64,000 nucleotides of DNA, taken from contig CM060194.1 in assembly GCA_030549335.1 (NCBI GenBank), forward strand, positions 34,678,171-34,742,170, in the 5' to 3' direction. The notes under the pieces were generated by a model. It was not told where the DNA came from. It made no database searches and saw nothing but the letters and a program-made list of their open reading frames with translations. Shown one piece after another: positions 41,109 through 53,841 of the stretch (position 1 is the stretch's first letter; each line of letters starts with the position of its first letter). Both the position numbers and the translations under genes were made by a program. This DNA comes from Pontederia crassipes (lineage: Eukaryota; Streptophyta; Magnoliopsida; Commelinales; Pontederiaceae).

Positions 41109-41727
41109 AGGTTGTTAAACCCGGACCATTCTGTTTCATGTTTATTTCAAAAAAAAAAAAACAAAGATGAAATGATATGGACAATAGGTATTGAACCCTT
41201 GACTTCTTGAATTAGATAATGTGAATAAACTACTATGTTGCACTTATTCATTTGAATGGCAAGTTATTTTATATTATACAAGGCTTATCATCATTCATAG
41301 ATCAAATTATTTTCTTTGATAATTTTTTTAAGAAAATTTATAATAATTTTTAAATATCAAAACTTAAATATGAAAAATTAATTACCTAATTAAATTTAAA
41401 AATAGAAACTATAATAGTTTTTTCTAGTTTAAGTTAATATTGATAGTTAAATTTGATAAATATGAATTTGTAAATTATAATTGAATATATTAAAATAGCA
41501 TAAAACTCATATCAATAGTTAAATATGTCACATTTGATTTCTTAATTTTAATTAATTTTTAATCATATTAGTGTACTTTGATGTAGAAATATATTATTTA
41601 TTGATAAACATATGTAAGTATTATAGTTGATATTTTTATATTATTTTATTAATAGTCGGTCTGACCGGTTCAACTTGACTTGGAGACTTATCCGAGTCGA
41701 CGTCTGGTCCGAGTTTTATAATATTAT
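41109..41727. mobile_element. 619-bp TIR element of the CGGACC family
   Basis: Flanked by the perfect direct repeat TATGTACCA (41100-41108 and 41728-41736). The left end AAGGTTGTTAAACCCGGACC pairs with the reverse complement of the right end (GGTCCGAGTTTTATAATATT). It contains CGGTCTGACCGGTTCAAC near 41656. Non-coding, so non-autonomous. A 9-bp duplication suggests Mutator-like; an 8-bp hAT duplication with a chance extra base is possible. Confidence 0.75.
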
Positions 41728-41736
41728 TATGTACCA

Positions 41737-43319
41737 ATCAAAAAATAAATTAATTAAAAAATGAAACTGTCAACTAGGAAATAATGGCCAGGATCCCTAG
41801 AATCATGAAGGTTAATTCTTGGAAATAATGTGAGGGAACAATAGGAGTTATTGTAAATAAATTCATATATTAGAAAATTAATGAAATTAATGCCCATGAT
41901 CCCCTTATAATGTGCCCATGATCTCTTCATAATCCATAACATATGTGAAAATAGAATGTCTCCTAGCTACTATTCACTTAACGCACACCTCCAAGGGATC
42001 GCGGAGGATACGTCAGCGCAAGGATAGCAAAGATGGGCGCAACATCATTGATTAAGCAGAATTGGCGAGGAATCAATCCCGAAAATAGGTGGGTGAAACA
42101 TGAATCACTTTGAATAACTTTCTTTTAGAATAATCCGAGTAAAAATCTGATCAAGTCCTGTAGATCTCCTTGTTCATTCAGCTGTCCAATAAACTCATTA
42201 ATGATTCTATAGTTTCACTAATTCATATGTTGCCATACAGATTTGAATCGTGCTACGCATCACCTTAAGATTGTTCATATGATATTTATTATCTATCATT
42301 GGAGTTTATTAGTCACAGAGAGAGAAAAAAAGGAAAAGAAAATGATCGTGTTGATGTTAAGGATTCAAATAATGCTACCGATATATTTTGATTATTTTGT
42401 TATGCTTTTGTTTGTTAAAGTTCATGTTTTGATATACATTCCTCGCATCACTGTTCCGTCCATGCATGATATTCTGGTTGTGATTTGTATTGAGATTGAT
42501 AGGTTAGATAAGGGTAGATAAACCTACGACATGCTGCGCATTTGAAGAACCCAACCTAGGTTCATCTTGAATCCCGACACCCAATCCTGAGTTCGCAAAA
42601 CCCGACCTGATTTATCTTAAACCTAGCCTGGATTAGTGGATGACGACCTCTAGACGCTCTCGACATTTTGCTACCCGGCCCAGGTTGTTGCACGTCGAAG
42701 CCCGATAGTCATGATATTCTTTCAAGCCCGGCCCGAGGCCATTTCACACTCGGCCCATGTTCCACAACTAAACCTCGCTCAGGTTGCCTTATACTCGACT
42801 CGGGTTCTACTTTGTTGAGACCTCCTCCTCTTTTTTTGGGGCCTAGAACTCGACCTCGGTTCTTCCACCGACCTTGCCTGGGTCCTGATATGATGTTTTT
42901 TCTCGATGATTGATTATATATTTTTCTTACTTTTATTGTTCATTGAACTCATGATTTATCATCATTATTGAAATTATTTGGTCATCATTGAAACCTAAAT
43001 GAGACTCAACATTGATTATTGTTTGGAACCAAAGATCCTCGTACTATCATTTTTTGACTTGTTTTCTCATCACTTGATCATTGAATCTGAAATGTTATTC
43101 GGATACCTATTATAGAAAGTAAAGATGATTAATATGTTAATAAGATGAAAGAAAATTATTGGATTGCCAGACATTAAAAGATGTTCAGTACCAAAAAAAT
43201 ATTCACTCCAAAATTTTAATATATGACTCACATAAAGTGTATCAACAATCAATCAATGCATAAGAAAGTGGAATAGAAAATTGAGATATATTATTTAAAC
43301 GACATTCAAGACCAGTGTC
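41737..43319. other. Intergenic DNA with a CCCGGCCC-rich block
   Basis: At 42540-42890 words such as CCCGGCCC, CTCGGCCC and ACTCGGGTT recur, resembling the 28210-28430 part of the possible LTR upstream. It may be another fragment of that LTR family. No gene. Confidence 0.45.
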
Positions 43320-46090
43320 TACTAAACCCTACAAATTAATCACATCAAATAAATATAAACTTTTAAAGCTAAGAGATGGACGTTTAAAATATGTTGTCAT
43401 AAACTCAACAAAAAACTTCTTGTAAGATAGGATATGTAACTTCATGAACTTCACCCTTACGTACCGCAAGAAAATCAAAATCACAAGCTAAAAGATAATT
43501 CATGAATTCTCTTTGTTTTTTTCTTAACACTCAAGTCCTTTTGTTTAAATCTTTTTTAATGTGACATTTCTAAACACTTACGATATAATCTCCTTTCATC
43601 CTCTCAACACTCATCACATAATGTTTTCTCTCAATGCTTTTCAAAAGTGAACTTTTTGAATGCTTAGATTTTGTGGCTCTAAGTTTCATCACTCAATTTG
43701 TGACATTTATATTTTTCATCTTCCTCATAACCCTCAGTGTTATTTTGAGTTGCAGTATAACAATAAGTTTCATATTTCTTTAAATGATGCTGTGCAACTA
43801 AACTTTTCCTCTCAAATGTTGTAAGCTGCTACACGCTCGTTAAGTTGCAACTCTCTTTGTATGTTTCTTGAGGTAAATGCTAAGGTATAACTTTTTCCAT
43901 CCTTGCGATACTTATAATAATGGTAGTGGCATCATGTATCACATATCGATCATATTGCCAGGGACGTCCCAAAAAGATATGAGAAATATGCTTGGAAACC
44001 TTCATATCATACTTTTCACATAACCTTCCAATAAAGTAAATTACGTCAAATGCTCTCCAACTTTGACGTTTGCCTAGCGATATCTTCCAACTTTAATTTA
44101 TAATATGAATTTCCTCCATTTTATAATTTATGTCATGGAATACCCTTTCGACCGAAAATACCCAGTTTCCAATCATCGACTGACGTGGCATTTAATTTTT
44201 TTTAAAAAAATAATATTGAAATAATATTAAAAAAAATAGAAAAAGGGCGCTCCCCTCCCTCTCCCTCTAGCCGTCGACGGCTAGTCCTCTCCGACACCAA
44301 AGAGAGCCTCCCCCTCCCCCACCCCTCCTCCTCTGCGTGCGGAGGAGGGGTGCCGCTCCCCTCCTCCTCTGCGCGTGCGGAGAGGGGCATCGCCCCCCTC
44401 CCCTCGCCCTCTGTGTGATCTACGCGCGTGCACAAAGGGAGAGGGTCGCCTCCCCCTCCGCGCACAAGGGGAGGGGCATCGCGCACCTCTAGAAAGGAGA
44501 GGGGGGGGGCCTCCCCCGTGCGCAATCTCAAAGAAAGGGGGGCCTCGCCCCCCTCTATGTCCTCTGATGAGCGCTTGAGGTCGCAGAAGGGGGAGTGATG
44601 CATGCGCCAGTGTGGAGGACACAGAGGACGAGGAAAGGGGGTGGGGGGGGGGGCGAGGCTCCCCCTTTCTTTGCGCTGGTGCACGTAGAGAATGAGGGCC
44701 TCGCCCCACCCCCCTTTTTGTACGCCAACGCACGCAGAGAGAGAGAGGGGGAGGGGGGTAGCCCCCTCCTCCGGGCTGTGGGACGCCGCCCCTCCCGACG
44801 ACGATGACACTTTTTTTCTAATTTTTTTAATTATTATTTTATCTTGTTATAATTATCACGTCGATAAAATGCTTGTGTGAAGAAGAGAGAAGGATGTCGT
44901 GTGGATGCCACATCAATGGCAAGACTGAAAAATCGTCGATAGTAGGTGAAAAGGGCATTCGGTGAAAGAAGTTAAAAGATGGAGGGTAGTCTTGTTACAA
45001 AATGAAGTTCGAAGATATCGCTGGGAAAGTGCCCAAAGTTAGAGGGTATTTAACATAATTTACCTCCTTCCAATACTAAATGACACGTCACTTGTTTGGT
45101 TACCTTAATTTCTCCTCCATCGTTTATCCAATGAAGTTTGTATGGTTTTGAGTGCTTCATTGTTGATAGTCTCAACTTCTCGACCATGTAATAGCTATCA
45201 AGATTGATGTTACTTTCACCATCAATAATCAATCCATAAGTTATGTCCATAACACGACAACATACATAGAAAATATTTTCTCGTTGTGTCTCTATTTTAT
45301 TTTAAATGCATTGTCTTGTACATATGGAGCATGCAAAACTATTAAGGAACAAGAAGCTACATAATCATCCACATCAATGTCCATATAAACAAACCTACAA
45401 AGAATGTTAAAGAAAAACAAGGTTTCACAATATTCTCATGTGGTGCATTGGAATCATACGATGAATTTTATCTCAACTCTATTTGCTTTTTTCCTCAATT
45501 TTTTTCACCACTCCAACTTTTTTCTCCCTTGAACCCTCTAACACGTTTTAAGAGAACTAATGCAAACCAATACAAAATAATGAGTAATTAAATCAATCTA
45601 ACTTATCAATATGATTGCAAAATCAAAAGTAAAGTTGAACTTGAATTTGGTATAACTCAAAAAAATGTTGTCAAACAAGGATAAAAATCAAAGTTTCAAA
45701 ATTTAAATAAATCAAGGATCACCAAATATTTATGTTAGATCAATTGAAAACTTATTTGCACTTTTCTCCAGCAATAATCCCTTTTCTTTTTCAAAGAATC
45801 TTTCAACTGCTAAGATGCGAAATTGATCATTAAAAGATGGAAGGTCCATCCTCATTTTGAAATTTGGTTGACATGCTACATGATGCTAAACTACTAGGTC
45901 CTCAACATCGTTGTGACTATTAGTTGGACATTGAACGATTTTGTCCTGACGAGGGGGTCTTCACTCTTCACTGTCACGCAAGAGTAACTCGATATATTCA
46001 TGGAGATGTTGCATAATCTCCTTCATCTCATTGAATTCAGTATCAGTAGGGTTGTCTTCCATGATTATCAATGCTCTGTGGCGCTGCACC
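43320..46090 (-). pseudogene. Decayed minus-strand gypsy gag-protease fragment
   Basis: On the minus strand gag begins near 46062 with MEDNPTDTEFNEMKEIMQHL and shows the gag block LPSFNDQF near 45835. The protease region at 45250-45060 encodes DITYGLIIDGESNINLDSYY, homologous to the 13.3-13.8 kb copy. It continues below 44024 with ISHIFLGRPWQYDR and KRIHE-like tails. A 1.03-kb MULE splits it at 44033-45065. Many stops; pol and LTRs are missing here. Confidence 0.82.
44033..45065. mobile_element. 1033-bp non-autonomous MULE with 9-bp target duplication
   Basis: Flanked by CCTTCCAAT (44024-44032 and 45066-45074) inside the gypsy protease frame, which reads through once the insert is removed. 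About 65 bp of each end are inverted copies: AAAGTAAATTACGTCAAATG on the left, and the complement of ACATAATTTACCT on the right, including GCGATATCTTC. The core (about 44245-44810) is extremely G/C-rich with long G and C runs; its long frames on both strands are compositional. Confidence 0.92.
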
Positions 46091-46669
46091 AATCTGATGA
46101 AAATAAAGAAGACAAAATAAGAGAATAGACCGAACTACTATCCAAGAAGGCATCAAACAAAATTTTTGAGTTTGAAATTAGCGAATCCATGCTATAAAAA
46201 AGTGTTTGTTTCTGAAACAAAGATGAGATGTCTCTTTTTCTATTCATTGACCATTTCTATGGATGAATTACATTAGTCTCTAATTTAAGAAATAAAAAAG
46301 GAAAAAAATAAAGAAACAAAAAAAGTTGAAAATAGCTAGTGAACCAATAAATCAGCCAACTAATTAGTGTCATTTTTATGTTATGATTTTTAGATAATCA
46401 TGAATAGTCATAGTTGTGCTAGGATTTATGAAACTCCTATTGTACAACAATCATTACGACCATTAGTGCTAGGATTTATGATTTTTAGATAATCAAGAAT
46501 AGTCACAGTTTTGTCATTCATAATATTCAACTGCTCCAATAACTCCTATTGTACATAACAATCATTACGACCAATATGTATCTATTTAAACATCTTGTAC
46601 AACATTATTGTAAAGCAACCTTCTCCTATTGTTAAATAATGATACATTCATAGTTAGTCTATACATTAT

Positions 46670-46810
46670 ATGTAACGCCCCTAGTATAATTAAGATATTA
46701 TTCGCTTTGGGCTCTTAACCCATATGAATTTAAAATATATTTTGATAGGTAAAGATGATAGCTATATATTGTCCATGTGGGATTACATTGATACCATTGA
46801 TTCTAAACCC
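46670..46810 (+). repeat. About 140-bp repeat, also at 55472-55640
   Basis: Both copies carry TTAAGATATTATTCGCTTTGG-like and AATTTAAAATAT(A/G)T(T/C)TTGATAGGT blocks, then CCATRTGRGATTA and CTAAAC. They flank the MULE nest on both sides in the same orientation. They could be LTRs of a TRIM or two copies of a dispersed repeat. Confidence 0.65.
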
Positions 46811-49553
46811 TATGGAGTAAATTACGTCAAATGCCCTCTAACTTTTTGTTTGATCAACGATATCCTCCACCTTTAATTTGTAATATGAACCCTCCATCTA
46901 TTAACTCGTTACACCAAATGCTATTTTCACCGTTGATCGTCCATTCCCCGATCGCTACACTAACGTGGCAATGCTCTCTCTCCGTCACGCATACAAGCAT
47001 CCGACGCGGCACCGCCATGTAAACTATTCTTCACATCAGCAAGTTATTAAAAAACAAAATAAGATAAAATGAAAAAAAAAGGAGAAGCACTCCCTCCTCT
47101 CTCTCAGACATCCTTGACGACAAAGGTGGAGTCGCCTAAGCATCAACGACCGAAGGGAGAAGAGGAGGGGGTCGCCGCCCCACCCTTCCCCACACCAGTA
47201 AGCAGAGCGGGGAAGTGGGAGGCGCCCCTCCCCCCACGCACAAAGGGGGAGGGCCACCTCTCCCACCCTTCTTGGGCGAGAAGAGAGGGGGAGGGTCGCG
47301 CAGAGGGGGAGGGGCACCACCCGCCTGGGTGGGTGGGGCGAAGCGCCCCTCCCCCGCGCGCAGCCAACTCTCCACCTCTCTTCTTCGGGGAGGCGACCCT
47401 TCCCTCTTCTATGCATGGGGCAACATTGTTTTTCCTTTTCCTTCTCTTTTGTACGTGTTGTTTGTATTTCCTTTTGGTTGCTGTCCAGCATTATTCTCCT
47501 TTTGAATCCTGCACATTACGAAGAGGCAGAAATCCCATTTTCTTCTTGTTGCATTGTTTTTCATTTTCATTCTCTCTTGTACGTGTTGTTTTGTCTCTCC
47601 TTTTGGTTGCTGTCCAGCATCATTCTCCTTTTGAATCCTGCACATCATGAAGAGGTAGAAGATATCAAGAAGAGAGAGAAGTAGATAAGACAATAGGAGT
47701 CTCATCTGGATGTGAAGTGCTGGAAAAAAGAAGACAGAGCTTTGGGTGGTTGCTATTGTTGCAGGGGAGAGAGCTTCATGCATTTGAAAGTGACTGATCC
47801 ATACCATTTATGCACAGCAAGCGCAAGTAAACAACTTGATCTATGTACATTCCTCAAGCAAGAATCAAAGAAAGAAAAGCTGAAGAACAAAGCCCTAACT
47901 GGAAGAAGACTCATGGCAAATCAAAAGGGGAACTAGGTTTTACCTTTTTATATTGGCTTCTCTATGGAATTTTCTAGAAGATCAGTCTGGCTACTCATGT
48001 GGACTTGGAAAAATGGGTTTGCAATAGTGGGTTGAGCTACAACAGCTATAACATTTGGTGCTCTTATTGATTTCTACAAATCTTGGCATTCTTGAGGAGA
48101 ATTTTCTACAATCCTTGATTTGTTTTTGCAATTCTGATAAGATTTTGATCAATTTGGGAGAGCTTTCTGCAAATCTTGATAAGCTTTTATAAGAATTTTC
48201 AGTCTATTGTTGTTCTTGAATTTTACAAAAGATTCTGCAATTCAAAAGATTCCCTACATTCTATTATCATGACAGATGAAATTAGATGGTCTAGAATGGA
48301 GGAGTCCATTAACGGACTTCAGTCAGATTACTTTTGTTAATGAAAAGTTTGCTTCTATGAATGATTCTATAGAAGTTCTTGGGATGAAATTTGATGATTT
48401 GAATAGTAGATTAAATGCTACTGATATTAAAAGTGATTCCAGAGATAAATTTTCAATTCCTCTTATGGGTAGCATGGATTCTAATGCATGTATTGGTAAT
48501 GCTAAAGTGGAGCTCCCTAAATTTTCTGGAAATAATTCTATGGAATGGATTTTGAAGGCTGAATAATTTTTGAATTTCTATAATATTTTTTAAGGATATA
48601 AAATTACAATGGCCTGAATGGCTTTTGAAGGAGAGTCATAGTGGATGCATCAAAATAAGCAATTGGATTATTGGGATCATTTTGTAAAGGCCTTGGAAAT
48701 AAGGTTTGGACTATCACAACGTGAACCCAAAACAATGGCCTGAATGGCTTTTTAATGCAAGATTGTAGATTGGTCATGTTACATGAGAAGAAGTTGGAGA
48801 ATGCACAGGCAATTCCTAGTTTAGCTACTTCTGTGGTCAATTCAAATGCAATATATATATCTACTATGCCTGTAAAAGAGTTCTGTAAAATAATTGTTCC
48901 CTACGGAAATGATGACCGAGAAAAGATCTATGCTATCACCAACTTACAGGACAAGTTAATCTACACTATTATCAAATGGTTGTTAGTCAATTCAATTCAA
49001 AGACAAATAATATCCCTTTTAAGGTTGAGATTGTTTCAAAAGATATTGCAGATAATATTTCTTATAGGGATGTTCAGTATCAGTTCCACTTGTATTCATG
49101 CAGTCAACATATGAATGTACAACCATATAGATTTCCATTCGAAATTATGTATGATCGTAAACCACCAACAATTCCATCTTATATCATAAATCAATTACAA
49201 GCTGAGGCCATGGATTTATTTTTCCATTCCTATAAGAAATGGTCACTATCTCAGAGGCTCGATCACCATATATGTTTGAAAATTTCGTGGACAACTTCTT
49301 ATAGGTACAAATATTGTGTCAGAGTTTATGAGAACCCTCCTATTTTTTCCTACAAACTTTATTAGAATTCTTCATTCAGTGGGGAGAGTTATCGATTGAC
49401 AATGCATCATGGGAAGATTACGCTCTTTTCTAAGTTTTTTTCTTAGTCTGGACCTCAATGATGAGGTATGTTTTCATTAGAGGGGGGGAAATTGTTACAT
49501 AATAGGGATTATAGGGAAAGTGATATAGACTTTGTAATGATTTCATCTAAATA

Positions 49554-51073
49554 TACTACAACAAATATGGAAATTACAGAGGGTTTCGACCGTCTGTAAT
49601 CTCCCCGAAAATCGTCGAAAATGATATTTTCAACGATTTTTTCGACGAAATCGGGATGTCCGAAAAATGGTCGTCGCAAATCAATTTCTGACGGTTGGAA
49701 GAGAAAAGTTGGATATTTTGACAGATTACCGACGGTCACGACCGTCGATATTTGCGACGGTCGACCAAACTGTCAAAAAATTCGGCGGTCGACAACCGTC
49801 GAAAACTTTGACGGTCATGACCGCTGAAGTTTTCGGCGGTCATGACCGCCGAAGTTTTTGACGATTTTGTCGACCGCCGCAAATATTGGGGGTTGCTATC
49901 GTCGAAAATTTTGACGGTCGTCCAGCGACCGTCGAAGTTTCAACGGTCAAAACCCCGCAAAGAATTTTTACAATATAAAAAAAATAGCCAGCCGAGGTCG
50001 GATCCGGCCACCAGAGGCTGGATCCGACTGCCCGAGGCTGGATCCGAACGTCCGGCCGCTGCGGGCCGGATCCGACCGCCAAGCGGCCGATCCGGCCGCC
50101 AGCGATGAGATCTGGCCGCTTGGCGGTCCGGGCAGGAGAGAAAGAGAGAGAGAGACGCCGGCGGGAGACGCTTGACGGTCGCTCCGAGGCTCGCCGACCG
50201 GGAGAGGGAGAGGGAGAGGGAGAGGAGGGAGAGAGGAGATGAGGAAATTAAATTAGAATGGGGTATTATATATATAGGTTGAAAGATGAGAAAGCGGGAA
50301 AACGAAAAAAAAGTGGGATAACAAAATTTTAATTACCGACGGTTCTGATCGTCGGAAAAGTATATATTAATTATTTTTAAAGTTATCGATGGTTGTAATC
50401 GTCAAAAATATATTAATTATTATATTAATATTTATTTTTTATTTTACCGATGGTTTGAATAGTCGCTAATTATTACCGACGGTCGAAACCGTCAGAAATT
50501 ACGACGATTGGACTGTCGCAAATTAAATTAATAAAATACTCCTCATATTATATTATTATACATTTACCGACGGTTACGGCCGTCAAAAATTACGACGAAT
50601 TTTGCGACGGATGGATATCTGTCGGAAATATCGACGTCCCTACTCGTCGAAAAATAAAATAATAATATAACAAATTACATAATTTATTATTTTCATTTCC
50701 GACGGTCGTGATCGTCGAAAAATCCGTCAAAAATTACGACGGATGGATATCCGTCGAAAATATCGACGTCCCTAATCGTCGAAAAATAAAATAATAATAT
50801 AACAAATTAGATAATTTATTATTTTCATTTTCGACGGTCGTAACCGTCGAAAAATCCGTCGAAAATTGTGACGGATGGATATCCATCGAAAATATCGACG
50901 TTCATAATCGTCAAAAAATAAAATAATAATATAACAAATTATATAATTTATTATTTTCATTTTCGACGGTTATAACTGTCGAAAACATTTCCGTCGCAAA
51001 ATCCGTCATAAATTACGACGAATTTCTATCCATCGGAAATTATTCGTCGAAAAATGGTAATTTTCTTGTAGTG
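49554..51073. mobile_element. Complete 1520-bp non-autonomous CACTA element
   Basis: The right end is CACTACAAGAAAATTACCA on the minus strand (51073 inward). The left end is TACTACAACAAATATGG. ATA flanks both ends (49551-49553 and 51074-51076), a 3-bp target duplication as expected. Nearly the whole body consists of CGACGGT/ACCGTCG subterminal-type words in both orientations. A GC-rich patch with (GGGAGA)n is at about 49985-50240. No transposase. Confidence 0.93.
50568..50990 (+). repeat. 132-bp tandem array inside the CACTA element
   Basis: The CGTCGAAAAATAAAATAATA landmark recurs at 50645, 50777 and 50909 (the last with one change), giving a 132-bp period over about three units. Each unit has GACGGATGGATATCCGTCG-like and TCATTTTCGACGGTCGTAAC-like parts. 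Confidence 0.9.
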
Positions 51074-51996
51074 ATAAATACAGGAATTACAGTTTAGAAT
51101 TGACATTAGACATGTAATAGCTTTAGTATATTAACTGTAGCAGCTTTAACACATAACAACCATCAGACATATGATTTTGGTTGGTTGTTTTGTAATAGAA
51201 AAACTATAAATAGAAGGCTGAGAAGATAAGGAAAGATATCTCTGAGCCATTTTTATAGTGAATAATTATTGTGTTCTTGGAGCTTTTGGGTGCTCGAAAT
51301 CTCATTTTCTTCTTGTTGCATTATTTTTCCTTGTCTCTTATACGTGTTGTTTGACTCTCCTTTTGGTTGCTGTCCAGCATCATTCTCCTTTTGAATCTTG
51401 CACATCACGAAGAGGTAGGAGATATCAAGAAGAGAGAGAAGTAGATAAGACAATAGAGTCTCACCTGGACGTGAAGTGCTAGAAAGAAGAAGATAGAGTT
51501 TTGGGTGGTTGCTATTGTTGTTGAGGAGAGAGCTTCATGCACTAGAAAGAAGAAGATAGAGCTTTGGGTGGTTGCTATTGTTGTTGAGGAGAGAGCTTCA
51601 TGCATTTGAAAGTGGCTGATCCATACCATTTCTGCACAGCAAAATCAGAGCTAATAAACAACTTGATCTAATACATTCCTCAAGCAAGAATCAAAGAAAG
51701 AAAAACTAAAGAACAAAACCCTAGTTGGAAGAAGACTCGTGGTAGCAGATCAAAAGGGGAACTAGGTCAGCAGCTTCACCAACTTTACCTTTTTATATTG
51801 GCTTCTCGATGGAATTTTCTAGAAGATCAGTCTAGCTACTCATGTGGACTTGGAGAAATGGGCTGCAGTAGTGGGTTGGGATACAATAACAACCCCCTCT
51901 CTCCGTCGTCGGAGAGGATTGGCCGCCGGAGGGAGAGGATGGAGGAGCGTGTGACGGCCAATAATTTTATCTTAAAATAATTAACTTAATTAAATA

Positions 51997-52175
51997 TTAA
52001 TTAAGTTGATTATTATCTTTTTGTAAGATAATTACTTCAGTGATCAGAATTATGAGAAACATTTTAGATAATTAGTTGGTCGTTCAATTAATTAAGTTGA
52101 TTATTATCTTTTTGTAAGATAATTACTTCAGATCAGAATTATGAGAAACATTTTAGATAATTAGTTGGTCATTCA
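51997..52175 (+). repeat. Tandem duplication, 91-bp period, in the solo LTR
   Basis: TTAATTAAGTTGATTATTAT begins each copy at 51997 and 52088. The second lacks two bases at the TTCAG(TG)ATCAG site. Confidence 0.9.
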
Positions 52176-53727
52176 ATGTGCTTTTAATTCCAAATGATCC
52201 ATAATTTTGTTAGTTAATTAACTTATATAAGTACTTCGGTAACTAAATTAATGTTATGTGATTAATTAATTATCATGAAATAGTTAGTATGCTCACACCG
52301 GTTATTTACCTTATATTTTAAAATAAAATTATAATAATAATTTGTGATGATATTTGTTTGTACTAACCGACCATCCTTAGCCTCCACGTAAGATGTTGCA
52401 TGCATAGTTAAATCCACTCACCTGCAAACCTTATCTATCTTGTTTATTTAATATATCACCTCACCTCATGTTAAATAAATGTAACATTCCTAACAGCCGA
52501 CATACATGAAATACGTGGCCATTCAATTTGTATTCACACACTAGTAACCTTATAATATAATATATACATATACAAATACATATTTATTAAAACCTGAATC
52601 AACCGACCTATACTTTCCGTATGCCTTTACACCTTATTCATCACATAGGAAGGTGTACAGAGAGAGAAAGAAAGAGAGAGAGAGTTTTTACGGAGAAACT
52701 AGGAAAGGAAGAAAAAAAAAAGAAAGAGAGATTTGTTGCTACTGTTTGCAGAAGCAAGGGAGGAGGAAAGCACAACGAAAAAAAAAGGTACTCAAGAGAT
52801 GGATTTAGATAATTTATTTTACCAGTCATTTTATAAAATTATACTTTAACTCTATAAAAAATAAATCAAGTTTCAAGAGTTTTTTTTCGAATTAGTGGAA
52901 CTACCGAGGGAATTAGAGTTATAAAAATAATTGGGTAAAATGATTTCTAATTCTAGGTTTTGCTAGCTAAAGTTTTGTCTTATTGAAAAAAAAAACTGTT
53001 ATATAGTAATTAGAAAAACATAAATTATGTTTAGGATGGTCCTATGAAAGTCTATATTACACGCAAGGAGTCATTAGCTCAATATGAAACACGTTTAGAA
53101 AGTTATGTTAATTAGTCAACCTATGTTAATCTTTTCGGGAATGACAAATAGAGGTAATTAGGAATTTCCATATAGATTATGTCTAAAAAAAAGAGAGTAT
53201 ATTAGTATAATATGAATTTTTAGGACTTGCGTTTAACTTCAGCAGGATCACATAATTTGTAAAATTAGCTAAAAATGATGTGCACAGGGAAATTTATAAG
53301 AAGAATAATTCATACTTCTTAATTTCTGAAAGGTTTGAATAAACTAATAATTTGTCTGACCAAAATCTTTATAAATAAATCATAGTTAATACAAACTTGA
53401 GATTAACGGTATTTGCTCAATTTCAAGTTTAGTTTCTTGAAGTTTTGGAATCAGATTTTTAATGCCTCTAGGAAAAGTGGTATATTTATATTTAAAGGAC
53501 TATAATATCTCCTTCTAAAAGTAGTAATCGAAAATCAGAATTATAAATTCTCTATCGACTATAATATTGCACATAACTATTTTGTAATTTCAGGTCAAAA
53601 TGATAGTGATTTAAGACTTCATTCCAATTAGAATAATTTGGAAGTCTTATGTTCAATGAAGTTATAAATTGCCAAGTTGAATGCATGAGCGTCATGCAAC
53701 CTTTGTAATAATTTATATTCAGGTATA

Positions 53728-53841
53728 ATATGTTAGTTTTCAAAATATAAAAGTAATATGGTTGTTCTTATTATGATTATAGGGATATGTTAGTTTTCAA
53801 AATATAAAAGTAATATGGTTGTTCTTATTATGATTATAGGG
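53728..53841 (+). repeat. Perfect 57-bp tandem duplication in the solo LTR
   Basis: 53728-53784 and 53785-53841 are the same apart from their edges; each includes ATATGTTAGTTTTCAAAATA. Confidence 0.92.

Larger units (their letters stand above)
47418..51891 (+). mobile_element. Degenerate Ty3/gypsy element with truncated 5' LTR
   Basis: The 3' LTR (49493-51891, holding a CACTA insert) starts TGTTACATAATAGGG after the purine tract AGAGGGGGGGAA. The 5' LTR is truncated, about 47418-48053, and has a roughly 124-bp internal duplication. Both end ATAACA. Between them are gag remnants (48276-48720: ELPKFSGNNSMEWILKAE and a FVKALEIRFG motif) and an integrase tail (49000-49360: PFEIMYDRKPPTIPSYI). 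Reverse transcriptase and most of pol are absent. The gag and integrase words resemble Reina-type chromoviruses, tentatively. Confidence 0.8.

Noticed and set aside
44202-44810. Long overlapping frames on both strands (up to 202 codons)
   Set aside because: They lie in the G/C-run core of a non-autonomous MULE, are low complexity (Gly/Pro/Arg/Leu) and occur in several frames at once, so composition explains them.
47036-47650. Frames of 151-193 codons on both strands
   Set aside because: MULE cargo and truncated LTR sequence; Pro/Gly/Arg-rich and not continuous with any domain.
49840-50108. 80- and 88-codon frames
   Set aside because: They arise from the CGACGGT subterminal repeats and GC-rich patch of the CACTA element.
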